Shown one piece after another: positions 17,379 to 26,173 of a stretch of DNA of 64,000 nt. Each line of letters begins with the position of its first letter. Within the stretch, counting starts at the first letter, position 1. A program made the position numbers and the translations under genes. The stretch is from an uncultured Campylobacterales bacterium (lineage in GTDB: Bacteria; Campylobacterota; Campylobacteria; Campylobacterales; Arcobacteraceae): positions 62,001-126,000 of the forward strand of contig CANNFB010000003.1 in assembly GCA_947503785.1 (NCBI GenBank). Reading direction: 5' to 3'. A model generated the notes under the pieces. The model saw only the letters and a program-made list of their open reading frames with translations. It made no database searches and was not told where the DNA came from.

Positions 17379-17948
17379 AAAATCTATATAATCTTTTCTT
17401 GTATCTATGTCTGTAGAATACTTATCTTCTAATAGAACAGATTTTGATGGATTTTCATATATTAATTTTTTTGCACCCTTATCTCCTTTTAAATTTTTTA
17501 ATAAATTAAAATAATTTTTAGGAAAGATAGCAGGAACTGCAATTTCATTTTGATATTTTGAACAAATTATTAAATTTTTATTTTGTAATGATTTTTTAAT
17601 CAAAGTATTATAATGATTTAAAGGTATTAATGGTTGATCACATAAAATGATTAATACCTTTTCAACTTCAGGAAAATTTGATATAGAATAAGATATTGAA
17701 TTGCCTATTCCCTCTTTATAACTTGGGTTAATTATTATTTTTATAGGAAAATTTTTTATTTCTTTTTTTATTTCATCACTTTTATGTCCTAATACAACAT
17801 ATACATTAGAACTTATTTGTAATGCTTTTTTAATAGCTATTTGAATCAATGTTTCATCTGCTATTTCTAGTAATTGTTTTGCTTCTCCTAAACGAGAAGA
17901 CGTTCCTGCTGCTAAAATCAATATTCCAAGATGATTAGATTTTTCCAT
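17355..17948 (-). CDS. MocA-like molybdenum cofactor nucleotidyltransferase
   Basis: A 197-residue NTP-transferase-fold protein with LILAAGTSSRLGEAKQLL at the N-terminus and LCDQPLI near residue 102, both typical of MocA/MobA-like enzymes. Next to xdhC and a molybdenum hydroxylase, the likely task is adding CMP to molybdopterin to form the dinucleotide cofactor used by this enzyme family. It overlaps the xdhC-like gene by 14 bases and the convergent response regulator by 24. MobA (GMP transfer) is less likely given context. Confidence 0.82.
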   Translation of the reverse strand: MEKSNHLGILILAAGTSSRLGEAKQLLEIADETLIQIAIKKALQISSNVYVVLGHKSDEIKKEIKNFPIKIIINPSYKEGIGNSISYSISNFPEVEKVLIILCDQPLIPLNHYNTLIKKSLQNKNLIICSKYQNEIAVPAIFPKNYFNLLKNLKGDKGAKKLIYENPSKSVLLEDKYSTDIDTRKDYIDFLNISWRD

Positions 17949-18825
17949 TTTTTCTAGCCTCTATTTGTGCACATATTGAAAGAGCAATTGATTGATGTGT
18001 ATTTCCACCAATATCAAAACCTATTGGAGCAAAAAATCTTTTATCATTATGAAGCTCAAATTTATCTATTTTTTTTTGCATATTTTTTTTATTTCCTAAA
18101 ATTCCAATATATTCTACTTTTGATTTTAATAATGCTTTTAAATATACATCGTCTGTTTTTGGACTGTGACTTAAAATAATTGAAGCATTATATGTATTTA
18201 AATCATAAGATAAAATATCTTCTAAGTTTTCTAGTTTTATTAATTTATCTGCTTCATTAACAAACTCTTCTCTAATTTCTATATCGATAATAGTAGTTTC
18301 CCATCCCATTATATTTGCCATGGAAACTAAAGATGTTACATGAGCTCCTGAACCAAAAATTAATAAAGAATAAGGCATTTCTATAGTTTGATAAAAGAAA
18401 TTATTTTCAAGTTTTGTTTTTATTTGCGTATCGATAATTTTAAAACTTTTATCTTTGATTGACCTACATAAAGTTTTTCCCATATTATTAAGGGAAATAC
18501 CTAAAGATCCATAATTTTCATTATATAAGAAAACTTGAACTAAATATTTACTTATTCCATGACCTGATTTTTTGTCTTTGGGAGTATTCTCAAAATATAT
18601 AGATTCTTTAGATTTCAATACTTCTTTACTTAAATCTAAAATCTTATTATGTAAAAAAGGGCTTCCTAAAACACCTATAAATTGTTCTTGTGAATTTATA
18701 AGAACCATATTTCCTGGTTTTGCATATGTAGAGCCTAGTGTTTCTATAACACTAACTCCAACAATATCACAACGTTTTTGTCTACTAATTTCAATAAAAT
18801 TTAAATAGTCTTTATTTGAAAACAT
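17935..18825 (-). CDS. XdhC-family molybdenum hydroxylase maturation factor
   Basis: A 296-residue XdhC/CoxF-type protein. XdhC binds molybdenum cofactor and helps its sulfuration and insertion into xanthine-dehydrogenase-family enzymes. The N-terminal XdhC/CoxI domain has NMVLINSQEQFIGVLGS. A Rossmann-like domain carries LLIFGSGAHVTSLVSMAN near residue 155, and the C-terminal FAPIGFDIGGNTHQSIALSI is the family signature. It starts five bases after the large subunit's stop. The neighbouring MocA-like gene supports the role. Confidence 0.88.
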   Translation of the reverse strand: MFSNKDYLNFIEISRQKRCDIVGVSVIETLGSTYAKPGNMVLINSQEQFIGVLGSPFLHNKILDLSKEVLKSKESIYFENTPKDKKSGHGISKYLVQVFLYNENYGSLGISLNNMGKTLCRSIKDKSFKIIDTQIKTKLENNFFYQTIEMPYSLLIFGSGAHVTSLVSMANIMGWETTIIDIEIREEFVNEADKLIKLENLEDILSYDLNTYNASIILSHSPKTDDVYLKALLKSKVEYIGILGNKKNMQKKIDKFELHNDKRFFAPIGFDIGGNTHQSIALSICAQIEARKNGKI

Positions 18826-18830
18826 GATTC

Positions 18831-20963
18831 TTACATTTTTATTGGCATAGAAGTGTATAACTTCCCAGTTGCATCAAAAATTGCATTTGGTACTGCTGCT
18901 AATATAGGAGGAGTTCCAGGTTCTCCTATACCACCAACTTTTTCGCCAGAGTTTATAATGCTCACTTCAATATCTGGTACATCCGAAATTCTTGTAACTG
19001 TATAATCATAAAAGTTACTTTGAACTGCTTCCCCATTCTTTATAGTTATTTCACTACTTAAAAGAGTAGCTAGTCCAAAGTTAATTCCACTAATCATTTG
19101 GTTTTCAACATTTTGTGGATTAAAAGCAAAACCACAATCAATTGAACACCAAACTTTTTCTACTTTATAATCATTTTTACTAACTCTTACTTTTGCAATT
19201 TGGGCACAAATAGAACCGAATGATTCAACTATAGCTACTCCATACCCTACGTTTTTTTCTTTTTTTCTATTCTTCCAATTTGATTTTTTGGCTACATCAT
19301 CAAGTAAATTGATAAATCTTTTATTTGTTAACATACCTTTTCTATATTCAATTGGGTCTTTACCTGCGATATGTGCAGCTTGGTCTATACTACATTCAAC
19401 AGTTTGTGCTGATTGGGTATGTCCTACTGATCTCCACCAAAGTACTGGAATTGGAGATTTTGTTATATGCGCTTGCATATCGTGACTATCAATATTGTAT
19501 GGATGATTAGCTAGTCCTTCTTTTTGTGCACCATCAACGCCATCTTTATACCCTACAGCTTCAAAAGGAGAACCTTTAAAAATAGATTGAGAAACAACTT
19601 TTGCATTAAAAGCAGTAATATCACCATGTTCATCAAGTGCTAATTTTACTTTGTTTTTATACTTTGGTCTATAACTTCCTAACTTGATATCATCTTCTCT
19701 TGTCCATAAAGTCATGATAGGGTAACCTTCATCTTTTGCAACAAAAAGCCCTTCTAATACAAAGTCAAGATTTATAGCCCCTCGTCTTCCAAATGCTCCA
19801 CCTAAAAATGGAGTATGGTATGTAATATCTTCTGCTTTTGTACCTAATACTTTCATTGTTGCACCAAATGCAAGTGTTTGAGACTGGGCTGTTGACCAAA
19901 CTGTAGCTTTATTTTTGTCATGATGAGCTACAAAACTTAATGGTTCCATAGCTGCATGGGCTAAAAATGGAAATTCATAATCTAATTCTAATGTATTCTT
20001 AGCTTCTTTAAATGCTTTATTAGAATCACCATCCTTTCTCATATAGGCACCATCTTTTTCTATTATAGATGAATATTCTTTATCCATATCAGATGTACCG
20101 ATTTTGGCAAACTCTCCTAACTCCCATTGCACTTCTATATTATTTAAGGCCTCTTTTGCAATAAACCAACTTTTGGCAATTACTGCGATTCCTGATGGAA
20201 TTTGTTTAACTTTAATAACTCCAACTTTTTCTTCTGCTTTACTTGCATCAAAGCTTTTAACTTTTGCTCCAAAAACTTTTGGATGAAGAACTGCTGCATA
20301 TCTCATACCTTCAACTCTTACATCTAAACCAAAAGCAGCATTTCCTGTAACTTTTGCCCAAGCTTCTTTTGGATGTCGTGAGTGAGCTTTTCCTACAACT
20401 GTACAATCTTTTAAATCTTTTATTTTAGGATTATTTGGAACTTTTATAGAATCTAAATCTGATACAAGATCTCCAAAAGTAAGTTCTTCTTTTGTTCTTT
20501 TATTAATTACTTTAGAATTTTTTGTTTCTACATCATAAGCTCTTACTTTCCATTTTTTTGAAGCTGCTTCTTTAATCATAATATTTAAAGCAGAACCAAT
20601 TTTTCTCATTTCTAATTGTTTTGCAATAATAGAAGAAGAACCACCTGTAATCATTAAAGGACCCCAAACATGATTATAAACGGGAGCTACAGGAGCTGCT
20701 TTAATATTTATTTCTTCCCAATTCACATTTAGCTCTTCAGCTATACACATAGCTAAAGTTGTATATGTACCCTGTCCCATTTCAACTTGTCCCATAATAA
20801 AATTAACTGTATTATCCGAATTAATTTCTACAAAAGCATTTGGCTGTAAGGCTTTATTTTGAGTTTTGACATCTGAACCTCTTGATTTAGTTGGAATATA
20901 AAAACCAATAATAAAAGCTGAAGTTGTTAGTGAACTTGTTTTTAAAAAATCTCTTCTTTTCAT
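18831..20963 (-). CDS. Molybdopterin-binding large subunit of xanthine-dehydrogenase-family oxidoreductase, Tat-exported
   Basis: About 710 residues. I chose the ATG at 20963, two bases after the small subunit's stop, because GGAGG lies just upstream and it gives a clean twin-arginine signal, MKRRDFLKTSS, then a hydrophobic stretch. Molybdopterin and active-site motifs include GQVEMGQGTYTTLAM, FLGGAFGRRG and the C-terminal VGGIGEPGTPP with the catalytic Glu region. It is the IorB/AldH type: a two-subunit enzyme with no FAD subunit, so electrons probably go through the 2Fe-2S protein to a periplasmic cytochrome. Substrate may be an aldehyde or N-heterocycle; sequence alone does not say. Confidence 0.9.
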   Translation of the reverse strand: MKRRDFLKTSSLTTSAFIIGFYIPTKSRGSDVKTQNKALQPNAFVEINSDNTVNFIMGQVEMGQGTYTTLAMCIAEELNVNWEEINIKAAPVAPVYNHVWGPLMITGGSSSIIAKQLEMRKIGSALNIMIKEAASKKWKVRAYDVETKNSKVINKRTKEELTFGDLVSDLDSIKVPNNPKIKDLKDCTVVGKAHSRHPKEAWAKVTGNAAFGLDVRVEGMRYAAVLHPKVFGAKVKSFDASKAEEKVGVIKVKQIPSGIAVIAKSWFIAKEALNNIEVQWELGEFAKIGTSDMDKEYSSIIEKDGAYMRKDGDSNKAFKEAKNTLELDYEFPFLAHAAMEPLSFVAHHDKNKATVWSTAQSQTLAFGATMKVLGTKAEDITYHTPFLGGAFGRRGAINLDFVLEGLFVAKDEGYPIMTLWTREDDIKLGSYRPKYKNKVKLALDEHGDITAFNAKVVSQSIFKGSPFEAVGYKDGVDGAQKEGLANHPYNIDSHDMQAHITKSPIPVLWWRSVGHTQSAQTVECSIDQAAHIAGKDPIEYRKGMLTNKRFINLLDDVAKKSNWKNRKKEKNVGYGVAIVESFGSICAQIAKVRVSKNDYKVEKVWCSIDCGFAFNPQNVENQMISGINFGLATLLSSEITIKNGEAVQSNFYDYTVTRISDVPDIEVSIINSGEKVGGIGEPGTPPILAAVPNAIFDATGKLYTSMPIKM

Positions 20964-20964
20964 T

Positions 20965-21414
20965 TTACACCTCCACTGTTGCAGCTTTAATAGCTGTTTT
21001 AATTTTATTATATGTTCCACATCTACAAATATTCCCATTCATTGCTGAAATAATTTCATCATCATTTGGCTTTGGATTTTCTTTTAATAATCCAGCTGCA
21101 TTCATAATTTGTCCAGATTGACAATATCCACACTGTACTACATCTTCTTTAATCCAAAACTTTTGAAGTTTTTGAACAGTTTTATCTTCTTTTGTTTCAA
21201 TTGTAGTAATCTTTGAATTTACTACACTATCAATAGGTGTTTGACAAGCTCGTGAAACTACACCATCAACTAATACTGTACATGCACCACATTGTCCAAC
21301 TCCACATCCAAATTTTGTGCCAGTTAAATTTAAATTATCTCTTAATACCCAAAGAAGTGGAGTATTTGGCTCTACATCTAGATAATAAACTTTTTCATCA
21401 ATAATTACTTTCAT
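20965..21414 (-). CDS. 2Fe-2S small subunit of molybdenum hydroxylase (IorA/CoxS type)
   Basis: A 149-residue protein with two 2Fe-2S clusters. The plant-ferredoxin-type site is CGVGQCGACTVLVDG plus a later Cys (residues about 37-59). The alpha-helical domain has QCGYCQSGQIM and NICRCGTY. It has no signal of its own and is presumably carried through the Tat system by the large subunit. It is first in the minus-strand operon, followed by the large subunit, XdhC and the MocA-like protein. The divergent tetR-type gene shares its promoter region. Confidence 0.93.
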   Translation of the reverse strand: MKVIIDEKVYYLDVEPNTPLLWVLRDNLNLTGTKFGCGVGQCGACTVLVDGVVSRACQTPIDSVVNSKITTIETKEDKTVQKLQKFWIKEDVVQCGYCQSGQIMNAAGLLKENPKPNDDEIISAMNGNICRCGTYNKIKTAIKAATVEV

Positions 21415-21488
21415 TATAATATTTCCTTTTAAATTAATAAACTTAAACTATTTGAACAAGTATAAACTAAGTATTCTTAATCATAAAT

Positions 21489-21509
21489 TAAACTATACAG
21501 TATAGTTTA
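21489..21509. promoter_or_regulatory. 21-base perfect palindrome, candidate TetR-family operator
   Basis: TAAACTATAC-A-GTATAGTTTA is a perfect palindrome between the divergent small-subunit and TetR-type genes, 36 bases from the regulator ATG. TetR-family repressors typically bind such sites in the shared intergenic region and control both directions. The match to this regulator is inferred from position. Confidence 0.65.
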
Positions 21510-21545
21510 GTTATTGTTTAAGTACAACTTTGCTATTATTAGACT

Positions 21546-22154
21546 ATGAAAAGAATTAGACCATTAAATCAAGAAAAAAGAGAAGCTATATTAAAAGCTG
21601 CCATAGAAGAATTTTATACAAAGGGATTTGAAGGTTCAAGTATGGATACTATTTCCAAATTAGCAAATGTATCTAAAGCAACTGTATATAATCATTTCAA
21701 AAATAAAGAAGAGTTGTTTCTCTCCGTTGCTACAATTATTAGAGAAAGAATTGAAGAAAGTTTCAAATATACATATTCAAATATCATAGATATAAAGACG
21801 CAATTAAAACAGATAGCAAAAAAAGAGATGAACTTTTTAAATAGTAAAGATAACATGAAATTAATTCAAATTATCACTATTGTGATGATTCAAAAAAATG
21901 AAATTGGTTTAAAACTTTTAGAAATATTTGAAGATGATTGTATGATTATGACTTCACAATGGTTTCAAGATGCAAAAATAGATGGAAAACTTGATTTTGA
22001 AAGTAGTCATTTTGTATCAAAACAATTTGTTGGTATGTTAAAATCATTTGCATTTTTGCCACAGCTTTATGGTTCTGCTATGTTAAGTAAAGAAGAAGAA
22101 AACAAAGTTATAGAGGAAGCAGTTTATATGATTTTAAAACTATATAAAAAATAG
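21546..22154 (+). CDS. TetR/AcrR family transcriptional regulator
   Basis: A 202-residue regulator. The N-terminal helix-turn-helix (residues 10-55) reads GFEGSSMDTISKLANVSKATVYNHFKNKEELF, a canonical TetR motif. The C-terminal helical domain resembles the AcrR/AefR-like C-terminal region (QFVGMLKSFAFLPQL). It is divergent from the molybdenum hydroxylase operon, with the palindrome at 21489-21509 between them. It probably represses that operon until an aldehyde-like or aromatic ligand binds; the ligand is unknown. Confidence 0.9.
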   Translation: MKRIRPLNQEKREAILKAAIEEFYTKGFEGSSMDTISKLANVSKATVYNHFKNKEELFLSVATIIRERIEESFKYTYSNIIDIKTQLKQIAKKEMNFLNSKDNMKLIQIITIVMIQKNEIGLKLLEIFEDDCMIMTSQWFQDAKIDGKLDFESSHFVSKQFVGMLKSFAFLPQLYGSAMLSKEEENKVIEEAVYMILKLYKK

Positions 22155-22167
22155 TTATAGAAAAAAA

Positions 22168-22851
22168 TTATAAATTTCTCCAAGATATATTTAACGATTT
22201 AAATTTTATATTATCTTTATAAATACTACTTTGTTCTTGGATATTACCAATATTTGTAGGTGTTTGTAAAAATTTTTGTAAGTAATAAGTATTTTTATAT
22301 CCTATTCCTTCTAATACTTCTATCATTTTATTTATATCTTCACTGCTTATTAGTTTAGAATGTATTGTTGTTCTTATTTCAAAATCAAAATTTATTTTAA
22401 TTAAATATTTTAGTGTTTTTATATACTCTTGGTATATATTTGTTTTTGTAATTTCATAAAACTTATTTTTTGGTGCTTTAAAATCAATAGCCATATAATC
22501 TATAAGATTTAAGGAAATTAATTCTTTTATCTGTTTTAAATTAGTTCCATTTGTATCAAGTTTTATTTTAAAACCTAATTTTTTTATTTCAATACAAAAA
22601 GGTATAAGATTATGAACACTAGCTTCACCTCCTGAAAGTACAACTGAATCCAAAAGCCCTACTCTAGTTCTTAAAAACTTTAAACATTCATTTAATGAAT
22701 AATTGCCCTCTTTTGAATAAACCAAGTCATCATTATAACAATAAAGACATCTAAGGTTACACTTTATAAACCAAACTACGCAAGACAAGTGTCCTACGTA
22801 ATCTGTGGTTGTAAACTTTGTTAGATTATAAACAATTCTTTGATTCAGCAA
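22168..22851 (-). CDS. nrdG: NrdG, anaerobic ribonucleotide reductase activating enzyme (radical SAM)
   Basis: A 227-residue radical SAM activase with C31-x3-C35-x2-C38 (CNLRCLYC) binding the 4Fe-4S cluster. The preceding FTTTDYVGHLSCVVWF is typical of the NrdG2-type activating proteins. It makes the glycyl radical on the reductase. The start is TTG, 26 bases inside the end of the small glycyl-radical ORF; the ribosome-binding site is weak (AGAG), so translation is probably coupled to that ORF. Its target glycine lies on the adjacent 54-residue protein, not on the large NrdD chain. Confidence 0.92.
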   Translation of the reverse strand: MLNQRIVYNLTKFTTTDYVGHLSCVVWFIKCNLRCLYCYNDDLVYSKEGNYSLNECLKFLRTRVGLLDSVVLSGGEASVHNLIPFCIEIKKLGFKIKLDTNGTNLKQIKELISLNLIDYMAIDFKAPKNKFYEITKTNIYQEYIKTLKYLIKINFDFEIRTTIHSKLISSEDINKMIEVLEGIGYKNTYYLQKFLQTPTNIGNIQEQSSIYKDNIKFKSLNISWRNL

Positions 22852-22990
22852 ATTTTACTCTTTGATTATGTTCAGCTTTTTTTCCAATATTAAAACTCTC
22901 AACAGGTCTATGATAACCCATAACTCTTGTATAAACCATACACCTTGTTCTTTTTACTTCATTTGCTTCAAGCACTTCTTGTTTGTTCAT
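22826..22990 (-). CDS. Stand-alone glycyl-radical domain of class III ribonucleotide reductase
   Basis: A 54-residue ORF overlapping the nrdD end by 23 bases and the nrdG start by 26. It carries RVMGYHRPVESFNIGKK (residues 22-38), the glycyl-radical tail normally fused to the C-terminus of NrdD; the radical glycine would be Gly25. Its ATG follows a strong AAGGAG (23003-22998) with a seven-base spacer, inside nrdD, so independent initiation is likely. The frame is shifted by one relative to nrdD. The nrdD chain stops after the zinc site and lacks this tail. It is probably a separate subunit; a programmed frameshift or base-call error would be the alternatives. Confidence 0.9.
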   Translation of the reverse strand: MNKQEVLEANEVKRTRCMVYTRVMGYHRPVESFNIGKKAEHNQRVKFAESKNCL

Positions 22991-25034
22991 TTTCTTTCTC
23001 CTTAATTAAAATTTCTTCATCACATTTGGGACAAAATTCATGTTCACCATTTAAGTACCCATGTACTTCACATACTGAAAATAATGGTGTTACTGTAATA
23101 TATGGAAGTTTGAAGTTTGTAATAGTATTTTTTACAAACTTTCTACAAGCATCTATTGAAGATATTTTTTCGCTCATGTATAAATGTAAAACAGTACCAC
23201 CTGTATATTTACACTGAAGTTCATCTTGTAATTCTAAAGCTTCAAAAGGATCATCCGTAAAATCAACGGGTAATTGAGATGAGTTTGTATAATAAATATT
23301 ATCATCAGATCCAGCTTGAATAATATCTTTGTATCTTTTCTTATCTTCTTTTGCAAATCGGTATGTTGTTCCTTCTGCAGGCGTTGCCTCAAGATTATAG
23401 AGATTTCCCGTTTCTTCTTGGAATTCAATCATTTTAGTTCGCATAAAATCTAATATTTCACTGCAAAAAGTATTTCCAAGCTCGCTTGATAAATCAACAT
23501 TTTCATTAAAATAGTTTTTAACCATTTCATTCATTCCATTTACACCAATAGTTGAAAAGTGGTTGTTAAATCCTGGTAAATATCTTTGTGTATAAGGGAA
23601 AAGACCTCTATCATACATATCTTGCACAAAAACTCTTTTTTTCTCTAATGTTGATTTTGCAAGTTGCATTAATTCTTCTAACCTTTTTAATAAAGCATTT
23701 ATGTCATGCTTATATAAAAATCCAAGTCTTGCCATATTAATAGTTACAACACCAATACTTCCAGTCATTTCAGCACTTCCAAAAAGCCCACCGCCACGTT
23801 TTAGTAATTCTCTTAAATCAAGTTGTAATCTACAACACATTGATCTTACATGCCCTGGTTTATATGCTTTATCATTTGGTACTAGTTTTCCATTTTCATC
23901 TTTTATATATTGACTTCCTATAAAATTTTGAAAATAAGAACTTCCAATTTTTGCCGTATTTTCAAATAAAACATCAGTGTTCTCGCCATACCAATCAAAA
24001 TCTTCTGTAATATTTACTGTTGGAATTGGAAAAGTAAAAGGCTGTCCTGTTTTATCGCCTTCCGTCATGACCTCATAATATGCCCTATTAATTAAGTTCA
24101 TCTCTTTTTGAAAATCTTTGTATGTTAAAGTTTCATCTATATCTTTTAAAAGATGTTGTTGATTTCTCGTTGGAATTTGATCTTTTAAATCATCTGGAAC
24201 AGTCCAATCAATAGTAATATTTGTAAAAGGACTTTGTCCCCAACGTGCAGGAACATTTAAGTTATAAATAAACGATCGTATAGCTTTTTTAATTTCAACA
24301 TAAGATAATTTATCTTTAAAAACATAAGGTGCCAAATAGGTATCAAAAGAAGAGAAAGCTTGCGCTCCAGCCCATTCACTTTGTAATATTCCTAAAAAGT
24401 TTGCCATTTGACCAAGAGCTTCTCTAAAATGATTAGGAGCAACGCTTTCAACTCGTCCTCGAACTCCATTGAAGCCTTCATCAAGTAAAACTCTTAAACT
24501 CCAACCTGCACAATAGCCGCTTAAACAATCTAAATCATGAATATGATAATCAGCATTTCTATGAGCATAGCCTTCTTCTTTTGAATAAACTTTATCTAGC
24601 CAATAGTTTGCAATAACTTTTCCTGCACTATTATTAATAAGTCCAGCATGAGAGTATCCTGTATTTGAATTTGCTTTTATACGCCAATCGCTTCCATTTA
24701 TATATTCTTGTATTGTTTGTGTTGAATTTATATATGTTGTATCAGAATCAATTTGCAGTATTTGTTCTCTTTGAATTTTGTGTAAATGTCTATACATCAT
24801 AAAAGATTTCATTACTTCAAAATATCTTGCTTTGTATAACTCTTTTTCTATAATATCTTGTATATCTTCAACTGTAACTATTCTTTTTTGTTTTAAAACT
24901 TCAATTACATTAAAGAAAATAGCTTGGCTATAAACTATATTTACACTTTGAAAAGCTTTTTTTATTACATCTTCTATCTTATATGGTTCAAACTTTTGTT
25001 TTATACCATCTCTTTTTAATATTTCTTTAATCAT
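22968..25034 (-). CDS. nrdD: NrdD, anaerobic ribonucleoside-triphosphate reductase large chain, lacking its glycyl-radical tail
   Basis: A 688-residue class III ribonucleotide reductase. The N-terminal ATP-cone (about residues 1-90) contains FMMYRHLHKIQREQ. The barrel has DLDCLSGYCAGWSLRVL with a thiyl-type Cys and PARWGQSPFTNI. The C-terminal metal site is C655-x2-H658 and C668-x2-C671 (CEVHGY... CPKC). The chain ends 17 residues later, before the RVxGY glycyl-radical motif that active NrdD needs. That motif is encoded in the overlapping next ORF. It serves deoxynucleotide synthesis without oxygen. Everything but the tail looks intact. Confidence 0.95.
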   Translation of the reverse strand: MIKEILKRDGIKQKFEPYKIEDVIKKAFQSVNIVYSQAIFFNVIEVLKQKRIVTVEDIQDIIEKELYKARYFEVMKSFMMYRHLHKIQREQILQIDSDTTYINSTQTIQEYINGSDWRIKANSNTGYSHAGLINNSAGKVIANYWLDKVYSKEEGYAHRNADYHIHDLDCLSGYCAGWSLRVLLDEGFNGVRGRVESVAPNHFREALGQMANFLGILQSEWAGAQAFSSFDTYLAPYVFKDKLSYVEIKKAIRSFIYNLNVPARWGQSPFTNITIDWTVPDDLKDQIPTRNQQHLLKDIDETLTYKDFQKEMNLINRAYYEVMTEGDKTGQPFTFPIPTVNITEDFDWYGENTDVLFENTAKIGSSYFQNFIGSQYIKDENGKLVPNDKAYKPGHVRSMCCRLQLDLRELLKRGGGLFGSAEMTGSIGVVTINMARLGFLYKHDINALLKRLEELMQLAKSTLEKKRVFVQDMYDRGLFPYTQRYLPGFNNHFSTIGVNGMNEMVKNYFNENVDLSSELGNTFCSEILDFMRTKMIEFQEETGNLYNLEATPAEGTTYRFAKEDKKRYKDIIQAGSDDNIYYTNSSQLPVDFTDDPFEALELQDELQCKYTGGTVLHLYMSEKISSIDACRKFVKNTITNFKLPYITVTPLFSVCEVHGYLNGEHEFCPKCDEEILIKEKENEQTRSA

Positions 25035-25092
25035 TTATTATCCTTAAAAATATTCGTAAGTATAAGTAAGATTTTCTTAATACTTAATAACG

Positions 25093-25118
25093 AAAAATGT
25101 CACTAAAGTGTCATTTTT
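25093..25118. promoter_or_regulatory. Imperfect palindrome between divergent nrdD and argF
   Basis: Arms AAAAATGTCAC and GTGTCATTTTT with one T:T mismatch and a four-base spacer. It lies 59 bases upstream of the nrdD start and 128 upstream of argF. The core ATGTCAC...GTGTCAT recalls CRP/FNR-type half-sites, and an oxygen-responsive site would suit an anaerobic reductase, but the regulator is not identified. A hairpin is the alternative reading. Confidence 0.35.
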
Positions 25119-25245
25119 AGGGCCTTTAAAGAGATTAATAAGAAAATAAACTTTCAAATCTTTAAATAAATAAAGTCAAATTTAAGTTAGTAATAATACG
25201 AAATCCTATAGAATATCAGCTTTTATTAATTACAGAGGAGTCATT

Positions 25246-26172
25246 ATGAGACATTTCTTAACATTAGCAGATTACTCAAAAGAAGAAATTCTTGAGATAT
25301 TAGATTTAGCTAAACAAATCAAAACAGAGACAAAAAATAAAGTATTCAAAGAGTATATGCCTAAGCAAACATTAGGAATGATTTTTGAAAAAAGTTCTAC
25401 ACGAACTAGGGTCTCTTTTGAAACTGGTATTTACCAACTAGGTGGAGTAGGACTATTTCTTTCTTCAAATGATATTCAACTTGGACGTGGTGAACCTTTA
25501 AGTGACACATCAAGAGTAATATCAAGTATGGTAGATATGGTAATGATTAGAACTTTTGGACATGAAAAAATCGAAGAATTTACAAAGTATTCAAAAGTTC
25601 CTGTAATAAATGGTTTAACAACAGAATATCATCCAGTTCAATTAATGGCAGATTATATGACTATTCAAGAAGCAGGTTTAGATAAAGATCTTGTTGTTTC
25701 TTATGTTGGTGATGGAAATAATCTTGCTCACTCTTGGTTAAATCTTTGTGCAAAATTAGGTTTTGAACTTAGAATTGCAACACCAAAAGGTTATGAAGTA
25801 AATGCTGATATCTTAGCTCGTGCACTAGAAATGGCTAAACTTTCAGGTGCTAAAATTATCATTGGTAATGATCCAGTTGAAGCTGTAAAAGGCTCAACAG
25901 TAGTTACTACTGATACTTGGGTTTCAATGGGACAAGAAGATGAAAAAGAACAAAGACTTAAAGATTTTGATGGATATATAGTTGATCAAAACATGATGAA
26001 ACTAGCACAAGATAAAGCTATCTTCTTACATTGTCTTCCAGCTTATAGAGGTTATGAAGTTAGTGAAGAAGTAATGGAAGGTGCTCAGAGTTTAATCTTT
26101 GAAGAAGCAGAAAATAGACTACATGCACAAAAAGGTGTAATGGTTTGGTTAGACAGAAAGAGAAACTCATAA
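25246..26172 (+). CDS. argF: Ornithine carbamoyltransferase
   Basis: A 308-residue ornithine carbamoyltransferase, forming citrulline in arginine synthesis. The carbamoyl-phosphate loop STRTR is at residues 51-55, HPVQLMAD is near residue 129, and the ornithine-site [11 protein letters not shown] is near 264. It is preceded by GAGGAG. hemN starts two bases after its stop, so these unrelated genes share a transcript. argG lies 14 kb away in the same window. Confidence 0.97.
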   Translation: MRHFLTLADYSKEEILEILDLAKQIKTETKNKVFKEYMPKQTLGMIFEKSSTRTRVSFETGIYQLGGVGLFLSSNDIQLGRGEPLSDTSRVISSMVDMVMIRTFGHEKIEEFTKYSKVPVINGLTTEYHPVQLMADYMTIQEAGLDKDLVVSYVGDGNNLAHSWLNLCAKLGFELRIATPKGYEVNADILARALEMAKLSGAKIIIGNDPVEAVKGSTVVTTDTWVSMGQEDEKEQRLKDFDGYIVDQNMMKLAQDKAIFLHCLPAYRGYEVSEEVMEGAQSLIFEEAENRLHAQKGVMVWLDRKRNS

Positions 26173-26173
26173 T

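Noticed and set aside
20964-21038. Longer start for the molybdenum hydroxylase large subunit
   Set aside because: It would overlap the small subunit and bury the twin-arginine signal; the ATG at 20963 has GGAGG.
22968-22990. Programmed frameshift joining nrdD to its radical tail
   Set aside because: The base pattern at the stop (GCT TGA) is not the CTT-T slippery site of prfB-type +1 shifts, and the strong AAGGAG with ideal spacing before the small ORF's ATG better supports independent initiation. It is not fully excluded.
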